A stretch of DNA of 64,000 nucleotides, from contig CALYPG010000004.1 in the NCBI GenBank assembly GCA_945271295.1, positions 1 to 64,000 of the forward strand. Direction: 5' to 3'. Made by a program: the position numbers and the translations under genes. Origin of the DNA: an uncultured Gilliamella sp. Its GTDB lineage: Bacteria; Pseudomonadota; Gammaproteobacteria; Enterobacterales; Orbaceae. The notes below the pieces were generated by a model. The model was given only the letters and a program-made list of their open reading frames with translations. It made no database searches and was not told where the DNA came from. Below, piece by piece: positions 27,274-38,246 of the stretch (its first letter is position 1; every line of letters begins with the position of its first letter).

Positions 27274-27289
27274 ATTACCTATAGGTAAT
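27274..27289. promoter_or_regulatory. 16-bp perfect palindrome upstream of trhP
   Basis: ATTACCTATAGGTAAT is fully self-complementary and ends 28 bp before the trhP start. A second palindromic stretch (TTACGCT-AA-AGCGTAA) lies about 40 bp further upstream. It may be an operator; no regulator is identified. Confidence 0.4.
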
Positions 27290-27317
27290 ACTGACTTGAA
27301 ATCAGAGGCATTTTTAA

Positions 27318-28661
27318 ATGACAATGTTATATCAAAAACCAGAGTTACTTTCCCCTGCTGGTTCTCTTAAAAATATGCGTTATGCGTTTGCTTATGGCGC
27401 CGATGCCGTTTATGCCGGTCAACCACGTTATAGTTTACGTGTTCGAAATAATGAATTTAATCATGAAAACTTAGCCATTGGTATTAATGAAGCTCATGCG
27501 CAAGGCAAAAAATTCTATGTCGTGGTAAATATTGCACCTCATAACTCTAAATTAAAAACCTTTATTCGTGATTTAGAACCGATTGTCAATATGAAACCTG
27601 ATGCATTTATCATGTCCGATCCAGGATTAATTATGTTAGTACGCGAACATTTTCCTGAAATGGAAATTCATTTATCAGTACAATCTAATGCAGTCAATTG
27701 GGCTACTGTTGAATTTTGGCATAAAGTAGGATTAACTCGGGTTGTGCTATCTCGTGAATTGTCATTGGAAGAAATTGCTGAAATTCGTGAAAAAGTACCG
27801 CAAATGGAATTAGAAGTATTTATTCATGGTGCACTTTGTATGGCTTATTCGGGAAGATGTTTACTTTCTGGTTACATTAATAAGCGAGACTCAAATCAAG
27901 GAACTTGCACTAATGCTTGCCGGTGGGAGTATAAAGTGTCTGAAGGAAAGGAAGACGAAGTAGGGCAAATTGTTCATAAATGTGAACCCATCCCAGTACA
28001 ACAAGTTGAACCAACATTAGGGATTGGCCAAACTACTGATAAGTTATTTATGCTAGAAGAGTCTGGACGACCAGGCGAATACATGCAAGCTTTTGAAGAT
28101 GAACATGGTACTTATATTATGAATTCAAAAGATTTAAGGGCTGTTGAGCTAGTTGGGGATTTAACCAAAATAGGGGTTCATTCTTTAAAAATTGAAGGTC
28201 GAACTAAATCATTTTATTATTGTGCGAGAACTGCACAAGTATATCGCCAAGCTATTGATGCTGCTAGTGAAGGTAAACCATTTGATCCTAATTTACTTGC
28301 AGAACTTGATTCGTTAGCTCACCGTGGTTATACCGAAGGTTTTTTGCGTCGCCATAAACATGAAGATATGCAAAACTATGTGCATAGTCATTCGGTATCA
28401 GATCGACAGCAGTTTGTCGGTGAGTTCAGTGGTGAACGATTAAATGGACTAGCTGAAATAATTGTTAAAAATAAATTTTCAGTCGGTGATAATGTAGAAA
28501 TGATGACACCAAAAGGAAATAAAACGTTTATAATTGATCGAATGGAAAATAAAAAAGGTCAACCTGTACCTGCAGGGTTAGGGGATGGACATATTGTCTA
28601 TATTCCAATACCTGAAAATATTGACTTGAATTATGCATTACTTATGCGTAATTTTGAGTAA
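27318..28661 (+). CDS. trhP: tRNA 5-hydroxyuridine synthesis protein TrhP (YegQ, U32 family)
   Basis: A 447-residue member of the peptidase U32 family, required for 5-hydroxyuridine formation at position 34 of several tRNAs. The U32 signature EVFIHGALCMAYSGRCLLS is intact, with further family cysteines in GTCTNACRWEY and YYCARTAQ. It is nearly collinear with E. coli YegQ. It is a single gene, convergent with proA. Confidence 0.93.
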   Translation: MTMLYQKPELLSPAGSLKNMRYAFAYGADAVYAGQPRYSLRVRNNEFNHENLAIGINEAHAQGKKFYVVVNIAPHNSKLKTFIRDLEPIVNMKPDAFIMSDPGLIMLVREHFPEMEIHLSVQSNAVNWATVEFWHKVGLTRVVLSRELSLEEIAEIREKVPQMELEVFIHGALCMAYSGRCLLSGYINKRDSNQGTCTNACRWEYKVSEGKEDEVGQIVHKCEPIPVQQVEPTLGIGQTTDKLFMLEESGRPGEYMQAFEDEHGTYIMNSKDLRAVELVGDLTKIGVHSLKIEGRTKSFYYCARTAQVYRQAIDAASEGKPFDPNLLAELDSLAHRGYTEGFLRRHKHEDMQNYVHSHSVSDRQQFVGEFSGERLNGLAEIIVKNKFSVGDNVEMMTPKGNKTFIIDRMENKKGQPVPAGLGDGHIVYIPIPENIDLNYALLMRNFE

Positions 28662-28673
28662 TTATTTATTCCT

Positions 28674-28705
28674 AACTGTTCGTAATTTGCGAACAGTTAA
28701 TTTAG
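28674..28705. terminator. Hairpin between trhP and proA
   Basis: A perfect 9-bp stem AACTGTTCG/CGAACAGTT (28674-28682 and 28690-28698) followed by AATTT lies between convergent genes and probably terminates both. Confidence 0.65.
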
Positions 28706-28710
28706 AACAT

Positions 28711-29964
28711 TTATTTGCGAATTAAATCATCACCAAAACCAACCCATTTATAGGTGGTTAAAGCCTCTAATCCCATTGGCCCTCGAACATGTAATTTTTG
28801 AGTACTCACTGCAACTTCTGCTCCTAAGCCAAATTGCCCTCCATCGGTAAAACGTGTTGAAGCATTAACATAAACAGCCGCTGAATCGACTAAATTAACG
28901 AATTTTTCAGCATTAGCAAGACTTCTTGTTAAAATTGCTTCTGAATGATTACTACCATATTCACGAATATGATCAACGGCATGCTCGAGTGAATCAACAA
29001 TGACTACATTCAAATCTTTCGAAAGCCATTCTTGACGAAGTTCATCATCTTCCACGCGAAAAACATTAGCTGCACTTGATTCTAAGATTGCAAATGATCG
29101 TTGATCAGCATGCAGAATAACACCACTATCAGCCATTATTTGACTTAATTTGGGTAAAAAAGTGTTGGCAATTTTTGTATGTACGAGTAAGGTTTCCACC
29201 GTATTACAGGTACTTGGGCGCTGTGTTTTAGCGTTGACAATAATTGGAAAAGCACTATCAAAATCCATGCTTTCATCCATAAAAATATGACAGACGCCAA
29301 TTCCACCTGTTATTACAGGAATGGTTGAGTGTTCGCGGCATAGTTTATGTAAAGCCGAACCACCACGTGGAATAATCATATCAACATATTTATCAAGCTT
29401 GAGTAATTCATTAATATATTTTCGGTCTGGATTATCAATATATTGTATAGCAAATTCTGGTAATCCTACTTGTGCCAATGCTTGTTGAATAATAGCAATC
29501 ATGGCTGCATTGGTGTGAATAGTTTCTTTACCTCCTCGTAAAATTGCTACATTACCAGTTTTTAAACAAAGTGCAGCAATATCAATGGTGACATTTGGGC
29601 GAGCTTCATAAATTACGCCAATTACGCCTAATGGTATTCTGTGACGTTGTAACTTTAAACCATTATCTAAAATAGCACCATCGATAATTTTACCAATAGG
29701 ATCGGTTAAATTAACGACTTTACGCACATCATTAGCAATATCTGTAAGTCTATCAGATGTAAGTAATAGGCGATCTAAAATAGCTGCACTTAAACCTTGT
29801 GCTTTAGCTGCTATAATATCTTTTTCATTGGCTGTTAATATTAATGAGCATTGCTTTTCCAGTAAATCGGCGATAACTGTTAAAACCTGATTTTTGGTTG
29901 AAGTAGGGCAGTGGGCTAATTGATATGAGGCTTGTTTTGCTGCTTTACCCATTTGTTCTAACAT
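28711..29964 (-). CDS. proA: Glutamate-5-semialdehyde dehydrogenase
   Basis: The enzyme reduces gamma-glutamyl phosphate to glutamate semialdehyde in proline synthesis. The catalytic Cys lies in [14 protein letters not shown], and the [14 protein letters not shown] and [14 protein letters not shown] segments are present. ATG at 29964 gives the standard MLEQMG N-terminus (417 residues); a GTG three codons upstream is open. It is the last gene of the gpt-frsA-proB-proA unit, 27 bp after proB. Confidence 0.96.
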   Translation of the reverse strand: MLEQMGKAAKQASYQLAHCPTSTKNQVLTVIADLLEKQCSLILTANEKDIIAAKAQGLSAAILDRLLLTSDRLTDIANDVRKVVNLTDPIGKIIDGAILDNGLKLQRHRIPLGVIGVIYEARPNVTIDIAALCLKTGNVAILRGGKETIHTNAAMIAIIQQALAQVGLPEFAIQYIDNPDRKYINELLKLDKYVDMIIPRGGSALHKLCREHSTIPVITGGIGVCHIFMDESMDFDSAFPIIVNAKTQRPSTCNTVETLLVHTKIANTFLPKLSQIMADSGVILHADQRSFAILESSAANVFRVEDDELRQEWLSKDLNVVIVDSLEHAVDHIREYGSNHSEAILTRSLANAEKFVNLVDSAAVYVNASTRFTDGGQFGLGAEVAVSTQKLHVRGPMGLEALTTYKWVGFGDDLIRK

Positions 29965-29991
29965 AATAGTCACCGTTAAATTATATTTTAG

Positions 29992-31101
29992 CTAATTAAC
30001 AATCATATCATTACGATGAACGGCTACCGAGCCATATTCGTAACCAATAATCTGACTAATCTCTTGTGAGTGGTGTCCAGCAATTTGCCTTAAAGCATCA
30101 CTATTATAACGGCTTACACCACGAGCAATTTTCTTCCCGGATTTATCATAAATATCGATGACTTCTCCTCGGCAAAAATTCAGCTCAACTTTGATAATCC
30201 CTTTTGGTAATAATGAACTTCCGTTATTTAAAATAGCATTAACTGCTCCATCATCTAAATATACCTTGCCAGCATTTGGTGCACCAAATAACCAATGTTT
30301 ACGATGTTCTAAAGGCGTTTTTTGTGGTAAAAAACGGGTACCAATAGGTTGGTTATTGACTATATCAATAAGAACATTTGCTTTATTTCCAGCAGCAATA
30401 ATAACTTCAATGCCTGCGCTACCAGCCACCTCGGCTGCTTGCAGTTTGGTACTCATACCACCAGTACCAAGTCCAGAAACACTATCACCAGCAATATTTC
30501 GCAAATTATCATCAATATGGTCGATTTGTTGAATTAACTTAGCATTAGGTTCTTTTTTGGGATCAGCGGTATAAAGTCCATCTAAATCAGTTAATAAAAT
30601 TAATTTATCTGCCTCAGCTAAAATTGCTGTAAGTGCTGATAAATTATCATTGTCACCCACTTTAATTTCTGCGGTAGCAACTGCATCATTTTCATTTATA
30701 ACTGGAACAATATTATTATCTAACATTGCTTTAAGTACATCTTGGGCATTTAAGAATCTTTCTCGATCTTCGAGATCTGCTCGGGTTAATAACATTTGTC
30801 CAATGTAGATTTTATAAATTGAAAAAAGTTGTTCCCACAGTTGTATCAATTTGCTTTGCCCAACAGATGCTAGCAATTGTTTGGAAGCAACTGTTTTAGG
30901 AAGAATGGGAAAATTAAGATATTCACGCCCAGCAGCTATTGCACCGGACGTGACAATAATAATTTTGTGTCCATTTTGATGTAACACAGAGCATTGTCGA
31001 ATAAGTTCAACTATTTGCGCACGATCTAACTGTTTTGTCCCACTAGTTAAAACGCTGGTACCTAATTTAACAACGACAATTTGTTGTTTTTTATTAGTCA
31101 T
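29992..31101 (-). CDS. proB: Glutamate 5-kinase
   Basis: A 369-residue kinase with an amino-acid kinase domain ([46 protein letters not shown]) and a C-terminal PUA domain (about 275-360). It carries out the first, proline-feedback-controlled step of proline synthesis. It follows frsA by 9 bp. Confidence 0.96.
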   Translation of the reverse strand: MTNKKQQIVVVKLGTSVLTSGTKQLDRAQIVELIRQCSVLHQNGHKIIIVTSGAIAAGREYLNFPILPKTVASKQLLASVGQSKLIQLWEQLFSIYKIYIGQMLLTRADLEDRERFLNAQDVLKAMLDNNIVPVINENDAVATAEIKVGDNDNLSALTAILAEADKLILLTDLDGLYTADPKKEPNAKLIQQIDHIDDNLRNIAGDSVSGLGTGGMSTKLQAAEVAGSAGIEVIIAAGNKANVLIDIVNNQPIGTRFLPQKTPLEHRKHWLFGAPNAGKVYLDDGAVNAILNNGSSLLPKGIIKVELNFCRGEVIDIYDKSGKKIARGVSRYNSDALRQIAGHHSQEISQIIGYEYGSVAVHRNDMIVN

Positions 31102-31110
31102 AACATCTTC

Positions 31111-32376
31111 TTATAAAATCGAAATCATCCATTTTACCGATTGTTCTAAGGCATTTTGCAAGTTAACTTGTAATGGTGATTTTGGTATAATAATAAGTTT
31201 ATTTTGTTTTAAAGAATGGATTAATTTGGCTTCATTAAATGTGCTTAGTCTATCATCTTCAAAAATTACATTCATTACCGGAACAACACAAGAATGAGTT
31301 AGAATACCTTGATTTTTCAATGAAAAATAATTTAACTCAGCAATTAATTGTTGATTGGAGATAGCAGGTAATCCCAAACGACTAGCAAATATATCCTTAT
31401 AAACATTAGGTAAATATTTTTGTCGTATTTGGTCAATAAAAATATAATGAATTAGCGGCATAAAATTAAACAAGCCTTTTACTTTATTTGGCATTAATTG
31501 CGCTAAACGTGTTGCAATATGTGAGCCAAATCGGAAGCCAGCTAAAATTACACGACTATCATCAACCCAAGGAATTGTTGGCAGTTGTTCTAGTATTGCT
31601 TGGTGAATTAAGCTACTATTTTGTGTCAGATCAAAACCTCGACTGTAACCTACAGAAGGTATATCAACAGTTAGCATTGCTATACCATTTTGTGCCAAAT
31701 ATTCACTAAAATAACGATAAAAATCAATTTGCAAATTACTAAGTCCACAGCACATTATAACTACTGGGCAAGCACCTTCAGTTTGTGGTAAATGTAAGAT
31801 TGATTTCACATTTTGATTTTGAACTTTAAACTCAAGCTCTTTAATTGTGAAAGGTGAATAACTAAGTGCTTTAAAATAATTTTGATATGCACAAGTTTGT
31901 GCATATAAAGCTAATTCATCATTTTTGAAATGAGGATAGCTAGCAATACTACAATATTCACTAGCAATCAAATAATAGTTACAGACTTTTTTTTTGTCTT
32001 CGTCAGTAATATCAGCTTTGTCTATTGATTCCGCTTTAGCTTGCCACTCGGCGGCTTGATTTAAAAACTCATAAATCCAATTACCAGGTTGGTAACCTGC
32101 TACTGAATCTAACCACTTATTATTTGAATGTTGTTTAATTGATACAGCAATTTTGGATAATACCGCTTCAACTTCTAATGTTGGCAATCCACGCCAATAC
32201 CACAAAATTGGTGTAACTATACGGTACCAACAAGAGTCAAAATCACTGTCATAATTGTTTATATTACTATCTGTTTTATTATTTTCAGCATCAATACGAT
32301 TAATTAATGTTGATGTCTCCGGATAATCATATTGTGGTTTGAATATTTGTTCAGACAGATTTTCAGTGGATGTCAT
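31111..32376 (-). CDS. frsA: Esterase FrsA (alpha/beta hydrolase)
   Basis: A 421-residue alpha/beta hydrolase of the FrsA family. The C-terminal hydrolase domain shows VVIMCCGLSNLQIDFYRYF, LTVDIPSVGYSRG and the GFRFGSHIATRL elbow region. The N-terminal half has the FrsA-specific WRGLPTLEVEAVLSKI segment. FrsA was named as a fermentation-respiration switch protein, but its physiological role is debated. It lies between gpt (26 bp) and proB (9 bp). Confidence 0.88.
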   Translation of the reverse strand: MTSTENLSEQIFKPQYDYPETSTLINRIDAENNKTDSNINNYDSDFDSCWYRIVTPILWYWRGLPTLEVEAVLSKIAVSIKQHSNNKWLDSVAGYQPGNWIYEFLNQAAEWQAKAESIDKADITDEDKKKVCNYYLIASEYCSIASYPHFKNDELALYAQTCAYQNYFKALSYSPFTIKELEFKVQNQNVKSILHLPQTEGACPVVIMCCGLSNLQIDFYRYFSEYLAQNGIAMLTVDIPSVGYSRGFDLTQNSSLIHQAILEQLPTIPWVDDSRVILAGFRFGSHIATRLAQLMPNKVKGLFNFMPLIHYIFIDQIRQKYLPNVYKDIFASRLGLPAISNQQLIAELNYFSLKNQGILTHSCVVPVMNVIFEDDRLSTFNEAKLIHSLKQNKLIIIPKSPLQVNLQNALEQSVKWMISIL

Positions 32377-32402
32377 AGAAACCTTTCTTTCCTTAAAATT
32401 TC

Positions 32403-32936
32403 TTATTTATAATCACTTACAGGTTTAACAAAAACTACTCCTGTATCCCATGGTTGTTCAATCCAAGTGTCTTGTGCGATATCAATAATATAATCATCAA
32501 CCAATGGTTTTCCTGCTGGTTTAGCAAAAATAGTCACAAAATGTGCTTTAGGATACATATCACGAATAGTATGCGCAGTACTACCTGTATCAACTAAATC
32601 ATCTATGACTATAAAACCTTCACCATCACCATTTGCTTGTTTTAATACTATTTTTTCACGTTGATGATCATGATCATAACTTGAGATACAAACTGTATCG
32701 ACATAACGTATACTTAACTCACGAGCTAAAATGGCAGCCGGAACTAATCCACCACGACTTACAGCTATAATACCTTTCCATTGATTGGCGGGTAATAAGC
32801 GTTTTGAAAGTTCCCGTCCATAAGCTTGTAACATTTCCCAAGTGACAGTAAATTTTTTCTTTTCTGCAATAAGTTCTGCTTTATGTTGTTTTTTGGCTTT
32901 AATTTCTTGTTCAGATAATGTTTGTTCTATTGACAT
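32403..32936 (-). CDS. gpt: Xanthine-guanine phosphoribosyltransferase
   Basis: This enzyme salvages guanine and xanthine with PRPP. The PRPP loop [15 protein letters not shown], the [10 protein letters not shown] segment and the C-terminal [14 protein letters not shown] match E. coli Gpt closely. At 177 residues it carries about 25 extra N-terminal residues that are very rich in Glu, Lys and Gln (2-28), absent from E. coli Gpt. The ATG has an AGGTC ribosome-site-like motif, but no internal Met exists to give the short form before residue 34. Confidence 0.93.
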   Translation of the reverse strand: MSIEQTLSEQEIKAKKQHKAELIAEKKKFTVTWEMLQAYGRELSKRLLPANQWKGIIAVSRGGLVPAAILARELSIRYVDTVCISSYDHDHQREKIVLKQANGDGEGFIVIDDLVDTGSTAHTIRDMYPKAHFVTIFAKPAGKPLVDDYIIDIAQDTWIEQPWDTGVVFVKPVSDYK

Positions 32937-33086
32937 GTGTGACCTGCAATTTTAATCGAATGTGCTAATATAATAAAGTAATATTAATGGACTAAAAATA
33001 GATGTAAAATTGCACCTTATTATAAACTGATTAGACAAAAAAAACTACTCATTAATTGATAACGCACTTAATATTGAGGTTATATT

Positions 33087-34550
33087 ATGCTTTCAACACT
33101 AAAACCAAAATTTGTTTGGCAGATTTTTAACGATATTTGTAAAATTCCACATCCTTCGCATCATGAACAAATGATAACTAAATATATCGTTGATTTTGCA
33201 AATTCTCATAGTATTGATTGCAAAATTGACAAAGTTGGTAATATTTTATTATCTAAATCTGCAACTAAAGAGATGGATGATTGTCCATCCATTGCTTTAC
33301 AAGCTCACATGGATATGGTTCCTCAAAAAAATGAAGGAACGGAACATGATTTTTTATTTGATCCTATTCAAGCCTATGTGGATGGTGAATGGGTGAAAGC
33401 CAAAGGTACAACACTTGGTGCAGATAATGGCATCGGCTTAGCATCAGCGTTAGCGATACTTGTTGATCCAGCAGTAGAACATGGACCGATTGAAGTTTTA
33501 GTTACTGTTTCAGAAGAGACAGGTATGTTAGGTGCTTTTGGTTTGCAACCAAATTGGCTGACAAGTAAATATTTGATCAATACCGACTCTGAAGATGAAG
33601 GTGAAATTTTTACTGGTTGTGCTGGTGGGGTTGATTTTAGCTCCTCATTTCCTGTTACTTATACAGTAATGCCAGAAAAGCATGACTGCTATTTGAAAAT
33701 TTCGCTTAAGGGTTTAAAAGGTGGGCATTCTGGTTGTGACATCCATCTTGGTCGTGGTAATGCGATTAAACTAATGACTCGACTTTTAGCTGAATATCTA
33801 CAAGATATTTCATTTAGATTAGCTAATATTAATGGTGGATCGTTAAGAAATGCGATTCCTCGAGAAGCTTTTGCTGAAATCTCATTAAATAAAGAAGATT
33901 TACCTAAATTAAAATCTATTATTAATCAGTATAAAGATATATTAAACAATGAATTGAAACATGTAGAACCGAATATAGATATCACTTTATCTGAAGTTGA
34001 ACCTAATAAAATTAAACGTGTATTAACGGCCGAAAACCAAAATAAAATCATCAATTGGCTACACACAGCTCCAAATGGTGTAGTTCGTATGAGTGATCAG
34101 ATCCATGGCGTGGTTGAAACATCACTTAATTTAGGAATTGTAAATATTAAAGAAAACCAAATAATTGCTAATTTTTTGATTCGCTCACAAATTGATAGTG
34201 CCAAAGATGCGGTTGTTTCTTCACTTATTTCACACAGTCAGTTAATCAATGCTAATTACGAAATAAGTGGTGGTTATTCGGGTTGGGAACCTAATTTAGC
34301 ATCAAATCTTTTAGAACTAGCTAAAGATAAATATTACGAAATATTTTCAGAACATCCCAAAATTATGGTGATTCATGCTGGTCTTGAATGTGGAATATTT
34401 AAAAAAGCTTATCCAGAAATGGATATGATTTCAATCGGACCAACTATTGTTTCTCCTCATTCACCGGATGAAAAAGTAAATATCACAAGTGTATATCGTT
34501 ATTGGGAGCTACTTATTGCAATACTAAAATCAGCGAAACATCTGAAATAA
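33087..34550 (+). CDS. pepD: Cytosol non-specific dipeptidase (aminoacyl-histidine dipeptidase)
   Basis: A 487-residue M20-family metallodipeptidase. Zinc-ligand motifs are visible: LQAHMDMVP, LGADNGIG, the catalytic EET (VSEETGMLG) and NTDSEDEG. The lid domain segment KGGHSGCDIH is typical of PepD. It is divergent from gpt, the same neighbourhood as in E. coli (pepD-gpt-frsA), but crl and phoE are absent. Confidence 0.95.
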   Translation: MLSTLKPKFVWQIFNDICKIPHPSHHEQMITKYIVDFANSHSIDCKIDKVGNILLSKSATKEMDDCPSIALQAHMDMVPQKNEGTEHDFLFDPIQAYVDGEWVKAKGTTLGADNGIGLASALAILVDPAVEHGPIEVLVTVSEETGMLGAFGLQPNWLTSKYLINTDSEDEGEIFTGCAGGVDFSSSFPVTYTVMPEKHDCYLKISLKGLKGGHSGCDIHLGRGNAIKLMTRLLAEYLQDISFRLANINGGSLRNAIPREAFAEISLNKEDLPKLKSIINQYKDILNNELKHVEPNIDITLSEVEPNKIKRVLTAENQNKIINWLHTAPNGVVRMSDQIHGVVETSLNLGIVNIKENQIIANFLIRSQIDSAKDAVVSSLISHSQLINANYEISGGYSGWEPNLASNLLELAKDKYYEIFSEHPKIMVIHAGLECGIFKKAYPEMDMISIGPTIVSPHSPDEKVNITSVYRYWELLIAILKSAKHLK

Positions 34551-34678
34551 ATGCTTTTGAAAATTATCTTTCAATTTACTCCGAAAGAAGAAAAGCGCTT
34601 TTGGAAAGATTAACAATATCAAAATCAGATATAGGAAAGGGAGCAAGTAAGTACCCAAAATCTGTAGGTCGCTATTAA
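34550..34678 (+). pseudogene. Possible gene remnant after pepD
   Basis: A 42-codon frame with coding-like content (NAFENYLSIYSERRKALLER, then a basic tail) ends at TAA 34676 and overlaps the pepD stop region by one base in another frame. It has no own start codon. It may be the end of a gene joined to pepD by a deletion. Confidence 0.3.
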
Positions 34679-35107
34679 GTTCGGATAAAATTAAACGGTA
34701 TAGACTCCTGAATTATTTTTACATAAAAAGCACACCTACAGAAAAACTAAACATTTCTTTAGGAATAGATTGAAAGTAATTGGATAAATAGCGCTCTGAT
34801 GGGTGAATCATCAGAGCAAATGAATTTATAAAATAGGTTTATTATGAGCATTGAAGATGTTAAGGAAACTAAAATAGATCTTGAACAATCTTATAAAAGA
34901 GTTTCAAATTGAGCAGTCAAATTAATTATTATCATTAGATAAATTAATTGAGATGTTTTTACCTAAGAGCTAATTATATAAAACAAATCAAAATTAAAAT
35001 GAAAATAAATTCAAAAAAAGTGAATAAAAATTCATTTTGATATTGAATTAATCAAATAAATCACCTACTATATACCTATTATTCTATAAAAATATACGGA
35101 AATAGTT
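34679..35107. other. Intergenic debris and argC control region
   Basis: It contains inverted repeats 34661-34669/34734-34742 (TCTGTAGGT arms), a perfect 9-bp hairpin 34793-34817 (GCTCTGATG/CATCAGAGC), a 22-codon ORF (34844-34912) that looks like the start of a lost gene, and the ArgR boxes of argC. Confidence 0.45.
35000..35034. promoter_or_regulatory. Tandem ArgR boxes upstream of argC
   Basis: Two boxes, TGAAAATAAATTCA (35000-35013, one mismatch) and TGAATAAAAATTCA (35021-35034, perfect core), are centred exactly 21 bp apart, the helical phasing of paired E. coli ARG boxes. They lie 75-110 bp upstream of argC and imply arginine-ArgR repression of the arg cluster. Confidence 0.88.
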
Positions 35108-36118
35108 ATGTTAAAAGCAATGGTTGTTGGAGCGAGTGGTTATGCGGGCGCTAAATTAGCTTATTATTTACAAAAACATCCACATATCGAACTTACCACT
35201 TTAACAGTATCCGCAAATAGCCAAGATGCGGGTAAACTAATATCAGATTATGATTTATATCCACAATTGAAAGGCGTTGTTGATTTACCACTTATTGCAA
35301 CCAACGATTATTCAGATCTTGTTAAGAATACAGATATTGTTTTTTTAGCAACCGAACATTCAGTTAGTCATAATATTGCGCCATATTTTTTAGAGCATGG
35401 TTGTACTGTTTTTGATTTGTCTGGCGCTTTTCGAGTTAATTCTCCTTCATTTTATACAGATTTTTATGATTTTACTCATCAACATCAACAATGGTTAGAT
35501 AAAGCTGTTTATGGTCTAGCTGAATGGAATTTTAATCAAATTAAGCAAGCACAACTTATCGCCGTTCCTGGTTGTTATCCAACTGCCTCACAATTACCAT
35601 TGAAACCATTAATTGCAGAAGGGTTATTAGATACCACTCAATGGCCGGTTATTAATGCCATAAGTGGAGTTAGTGGTGCAGGGCGTAAGGCTTCACTTAA
35701 AAATCATTTTTGTGAGGTTAGTGTGCATGCATATGGTTTATTTACTCACAGACATCAACCTGAGATAGCCAATCATTTAGGACAAGAAGTTATTTTCACG
35801 CCTCATTTAGGTAGTTTTAAACAAGGTATTCATGCCACGATTACTTGTCGGGTTAAAGAGGGCGTCAAGGCAGATGATATTGTTGATGCATTGAATAAAT
35901 ATTACCAAAATAAACCTTTAGTCAGAGTTTATCAAAAAGATTGGCCAGCATTAAAATCTGTCATAGGTTTACCTTATTGTGATATAGGTTATGTGCTTAA
36001 AGGGCGACATTTAATACTAATTTCAGTTATAGATAATTTATTAAAAGGTGCAGCAGCACAAGCCGTACAATGTATGAACATCCGATTTGGTTACGATGAA
36101 ACGACAGCATTACTGTAA
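35108..36118 (+). CDS. argC: N-acetyl-gamma-glutamyl-phosphate reductase
   Basis: A 336-residue NADPH-dependent reductase, third step of arginine synthesis. The nucleotide-binding [12 protein letters not shown] and the active-site C156 in VPGCYPTAS are present, as is the HRHQPEI segment. It opens the argC-argB-argG-argH cluster; no argE lies on the divergent side. Confidence 0.96.
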   Translation: MLKAMVVGASGYAGAKLAYYLQKHPHIELTTLTVSANSQDAGKLISDYDLYPQLKGVVDLPLIATNDYSDLVKNTDIVFLATEHSVSHNIAPYFLEHGCTVFDLSGAFRVNSPSFYTDFYDFTHQHQQWLDKAVYGLAEWNFNQIKQAQLIAVPGCYPTASQLPLKPLIAEGLLDTTQWPVINAISGVSGAGRKASLKNHFCEVSVHAYGLFTHRHQPEIANHLGQEVIFTPHLGSFKQGIHATITCRVKEGVKADDIVDALNKYYQNKPLVRVYQKDWPALKSVIGLPYCDIGYVLKGRHLILISVIDNLLKGAAAQAVQCMNIRFGYDETTALL

Positions 36119-36129
36119 AGGAAATAAAG

Positions 36130-36909
36130 ATGAGACCATTAATTATTAAACTTGGCGGTGCATTACTCGATAATAAAGAAGATTTAACAAAGTTGTTTGT
36201 TGTTATTAGTAAATATAAAAAGAACTATCAACGGCCTCTAGTTATTGTTCATGGTGGGGGTAGCATGGTTGATGCTTTAATGGATCGATTATCATTACCA
36301 GTAGTAAGACGAAATGGATTGAGAGTGACTCCTGCCGATCAAATAGATGTAATTGTTGGTAGTCTTGCAGGTAGTTCAAACACTAAATTATTATCCGAAA
36401 CCAAAAAACAAAATATAGCCAGTGTTGGACTTTGTTTAGCTGATGGCAATAGTGTGAAAGTTAAACAAATTTCTGAAGAATTAGGATATGTTGGAGAAGC
36501 TAAAGTTGGCGATCCAACCTTAATCAACTTATTGCTTAACGCCAATTATTTGCCAATTATAAGTTCAATCGGTATTACCGAGGAAGGACAAATGATGAAC
36601 GTTAATGCTGATCATGCTGCTGTTGCATTAGCAAAAACGTTAGATGCTGATCTAATTTTATTATCAGATGTTATTGGTGTATTAAATGCCGATAAACAAT
36701 TGATAGAATCTTTGACTGAATCGCAAGCAGATCAACTAATTGCTGACGGTATCATTACTGATGGCATGATAGTTAAAGTAAAATCAGCTTTTGAAGCCGC
36801 AACAACACTAGGACATTCTATAGATATTGCTAGTTGGAAAGCGGCAGATAAACTACCTGATTTATTTAATGGGAAATCAGGAATAACAGGTACAAGAATT
36901 ATTGCTTAA
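36130..36909 (+). CDS. argB: Acetylglutamate kinase
   Basis: A 259-residue amino-acid kinase catalysing the second step of arginine synthesis. [27 protein letters not shown] and the NVNADHAA loop are all present. The short, N-terminal-helix-lacking form corresponds to the E. coli type that is not arginine-inhibited hexamer. It follows argC by 11 bp with an AAAGGAAATAAAG ribosome site. Confidence 0.96.
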   Translation: MRPLIIKLGGALLDNKEDLTKLFVVISKYKKNYQRPLVIVHGGGSMVDALMDRLSLPVVRRNGLRVTPADQIDVIVGSLAGSSNTKLLSETKKQNIASVGLCLADGNSVKVKQISEELGYVGEAKVGDPTLINLLLNANYLPIISSIGITEEGQMMNVNADHAAVALAKTLDADLILLSDVIGVLNADKQLIESLTESQADQLIADGIITDGMIVKVKSAFEAATTLGHSIDIASWKAADKLPDLFNGKSGITGTRIIA

Positions 36910-37013
36910 TGACAAGTCCGTTAGTATAGTAAACTGGCTATTTTATTTACTTTAGTTAATAAAACGTCTTTAACACATTTATATATAATAAGTTAATTAA
37001 GAAAGGGTATAAC

Positions 37014-38246
37014 ATGAAAAAGAGTGGAACAAAAAAAGTGGTTTTAGCTTATTCAGGTGGCTTAGATACATCAGCTATTATTCCTTGGTTAAAAGAAAAT
37101 TATGGTGGATGTGAAGTTTATGCTTTAGTGGCGAATGTAGGGCAAGATCCTAATGAATTAAAAGATGTAGAGAAAAAAGCCAAAGCATCCGGCGCTGTTG
37201 CATGCAAAGTTGTTGATTTACGAGAAGAATTTGTTAAAGATTATGTATACCCTGTTTTAAGAACTGGCGCTTTATATGAAGGAACATATTATCTTGGAAC
37301 GTCTATGGCTCGTCCAATTATTGCCAAAGCACAAGTTGAATATGCTTTAGAAGTAGGAGCAGATACACTTTGTCATGGTGCAACCGGTAAAGGAAATGAC
37401 CAAGTTCGTTTCGAAACTACCTACACCGCACTTGCCCCACAACTTAAAGTTATTGCCCCATGGCGGGAATGGGATTTACGTTCACGTGAAGCCTTAATTG
37501 ATTACTTAAAAGTTCGTAACATTCCAACTACAGCAACTGTGGAAAAAATTTATAGTCGTGATGAAAATGCATGGCACATTTCAACTGAAGGTGGTGTACT
37601 TGAAAGTACCTGGAACCAAGCTAATGCTGATTGTTGGGCTTGGACTGTTTCACCTGAAGATGCACCTAATGAACCTGAGCTAGTAACTATTGGCATCGAA
37701 AAAGGTGAAGTAGTTTCCGTTAATGGCAAACAATTATCACCCTATAACTGCGTTGCTACCTTGAACAAAATTGGTGCTAAACATGGTGTTGGTCGGGTCG
37801 ATATTATTGAAAACCGTCTTGTGGGTATCAAATCACGTGGTTGTTATGAAACGCCGGGTGGTACTATTATGATGACGGCTTTACGTGGTTTAGAACAATT
37901 AATTTTAGATCGTGACAGCTTCAAATGGCGTGAACAACTTGGCTTAGAGATGGCTTATGTTGTTTATGATGGACGTTGGTTTGCTCCATATCGTCGCTCA
38001 TTACAAGCAGCAGCAGACGTATTAGCTGAAGATATGACCGGTGAAGTGGTGGTTAAACTTTATAAAGGCAATGCAACAGCAATACAGAAAAAATCACCTA
38101 ATAGTCTATATAATGAAGAGTTTGCCACATTTGGCGAAGATGAAGTCTATGATCATAGCCATGCTGGTGGATTTATCCGATTATTCTCATTATCGTCACG
38201 TATTCGTGCATTAAATGAAGAAAAGAAAAAAAATCCAACTAAATAA
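37014..38246 (+). CDS. argG: Argininosuccinate synthase
   Basis: A 410-residue ATP-dependent ligase joining citrulline and aspartate. The N-type ATP-pyrophosphatase loop SGGLDTS (14-20), [14 protein letters not shown] and the [10 protein letters not shown] region are intact. This is the short ~400-residue class rather than the ~447-residue E. coli class. The C-terminus is lysine-rich (EEKKKNPTK), and the same frame continues beyond the stop for 16 more Lys-rich codons. It lies 104 bp after argB without its own visible ARG box. Confidence 0.95.
   Translation: MKKSGTKKVVLAYSGGLDTSAIIPWLKENYGGCEVYALVANVGQDPNELKDVEKKAKASGAVACKVVDLREEFVKDYVYPVLRTGALYEGTYYLGTSMARPIIAKAQVEYALEVGADTLCHGATGKGNDQVRFETTYTALAPQLKVIAPWREWDLRSREALIDYLKVRNIPTTATVEKIYSRDENAWHISTEGGVLESTWNQANADCWAWTVSPEDAPNEPELVTIGIEKGEVVSVNGKQLSPYNCVATLNKIGAKHGVGRVDIIENRLVGIKSRGCYETPGGTIMMTALRGLEQLILDRDSFKWREQLGLEMAYVVYDGRWFAPYRRSLQAAADVLAEDMTGEVVVKLYKGNATAIQKKSPNSLYNEEFATFGEDEVYDHSHAGGFIRLFSLSSRIRALNEEKKKNPTK

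Noticed and set aside
22155-27317. An integrative island bounded by tRNA-Leu
   Set aside because: Gene content is accessory-like, but no integrase or direct repeat of the tRNA 3' end was found, so an island is not called.
30158-30532. A 124-codon plus-strand frame opposite proB
   Set aside because: Antisense shadow of a well-recognised glutamate 5-kinase gene, without ribosome site or recognisable content.
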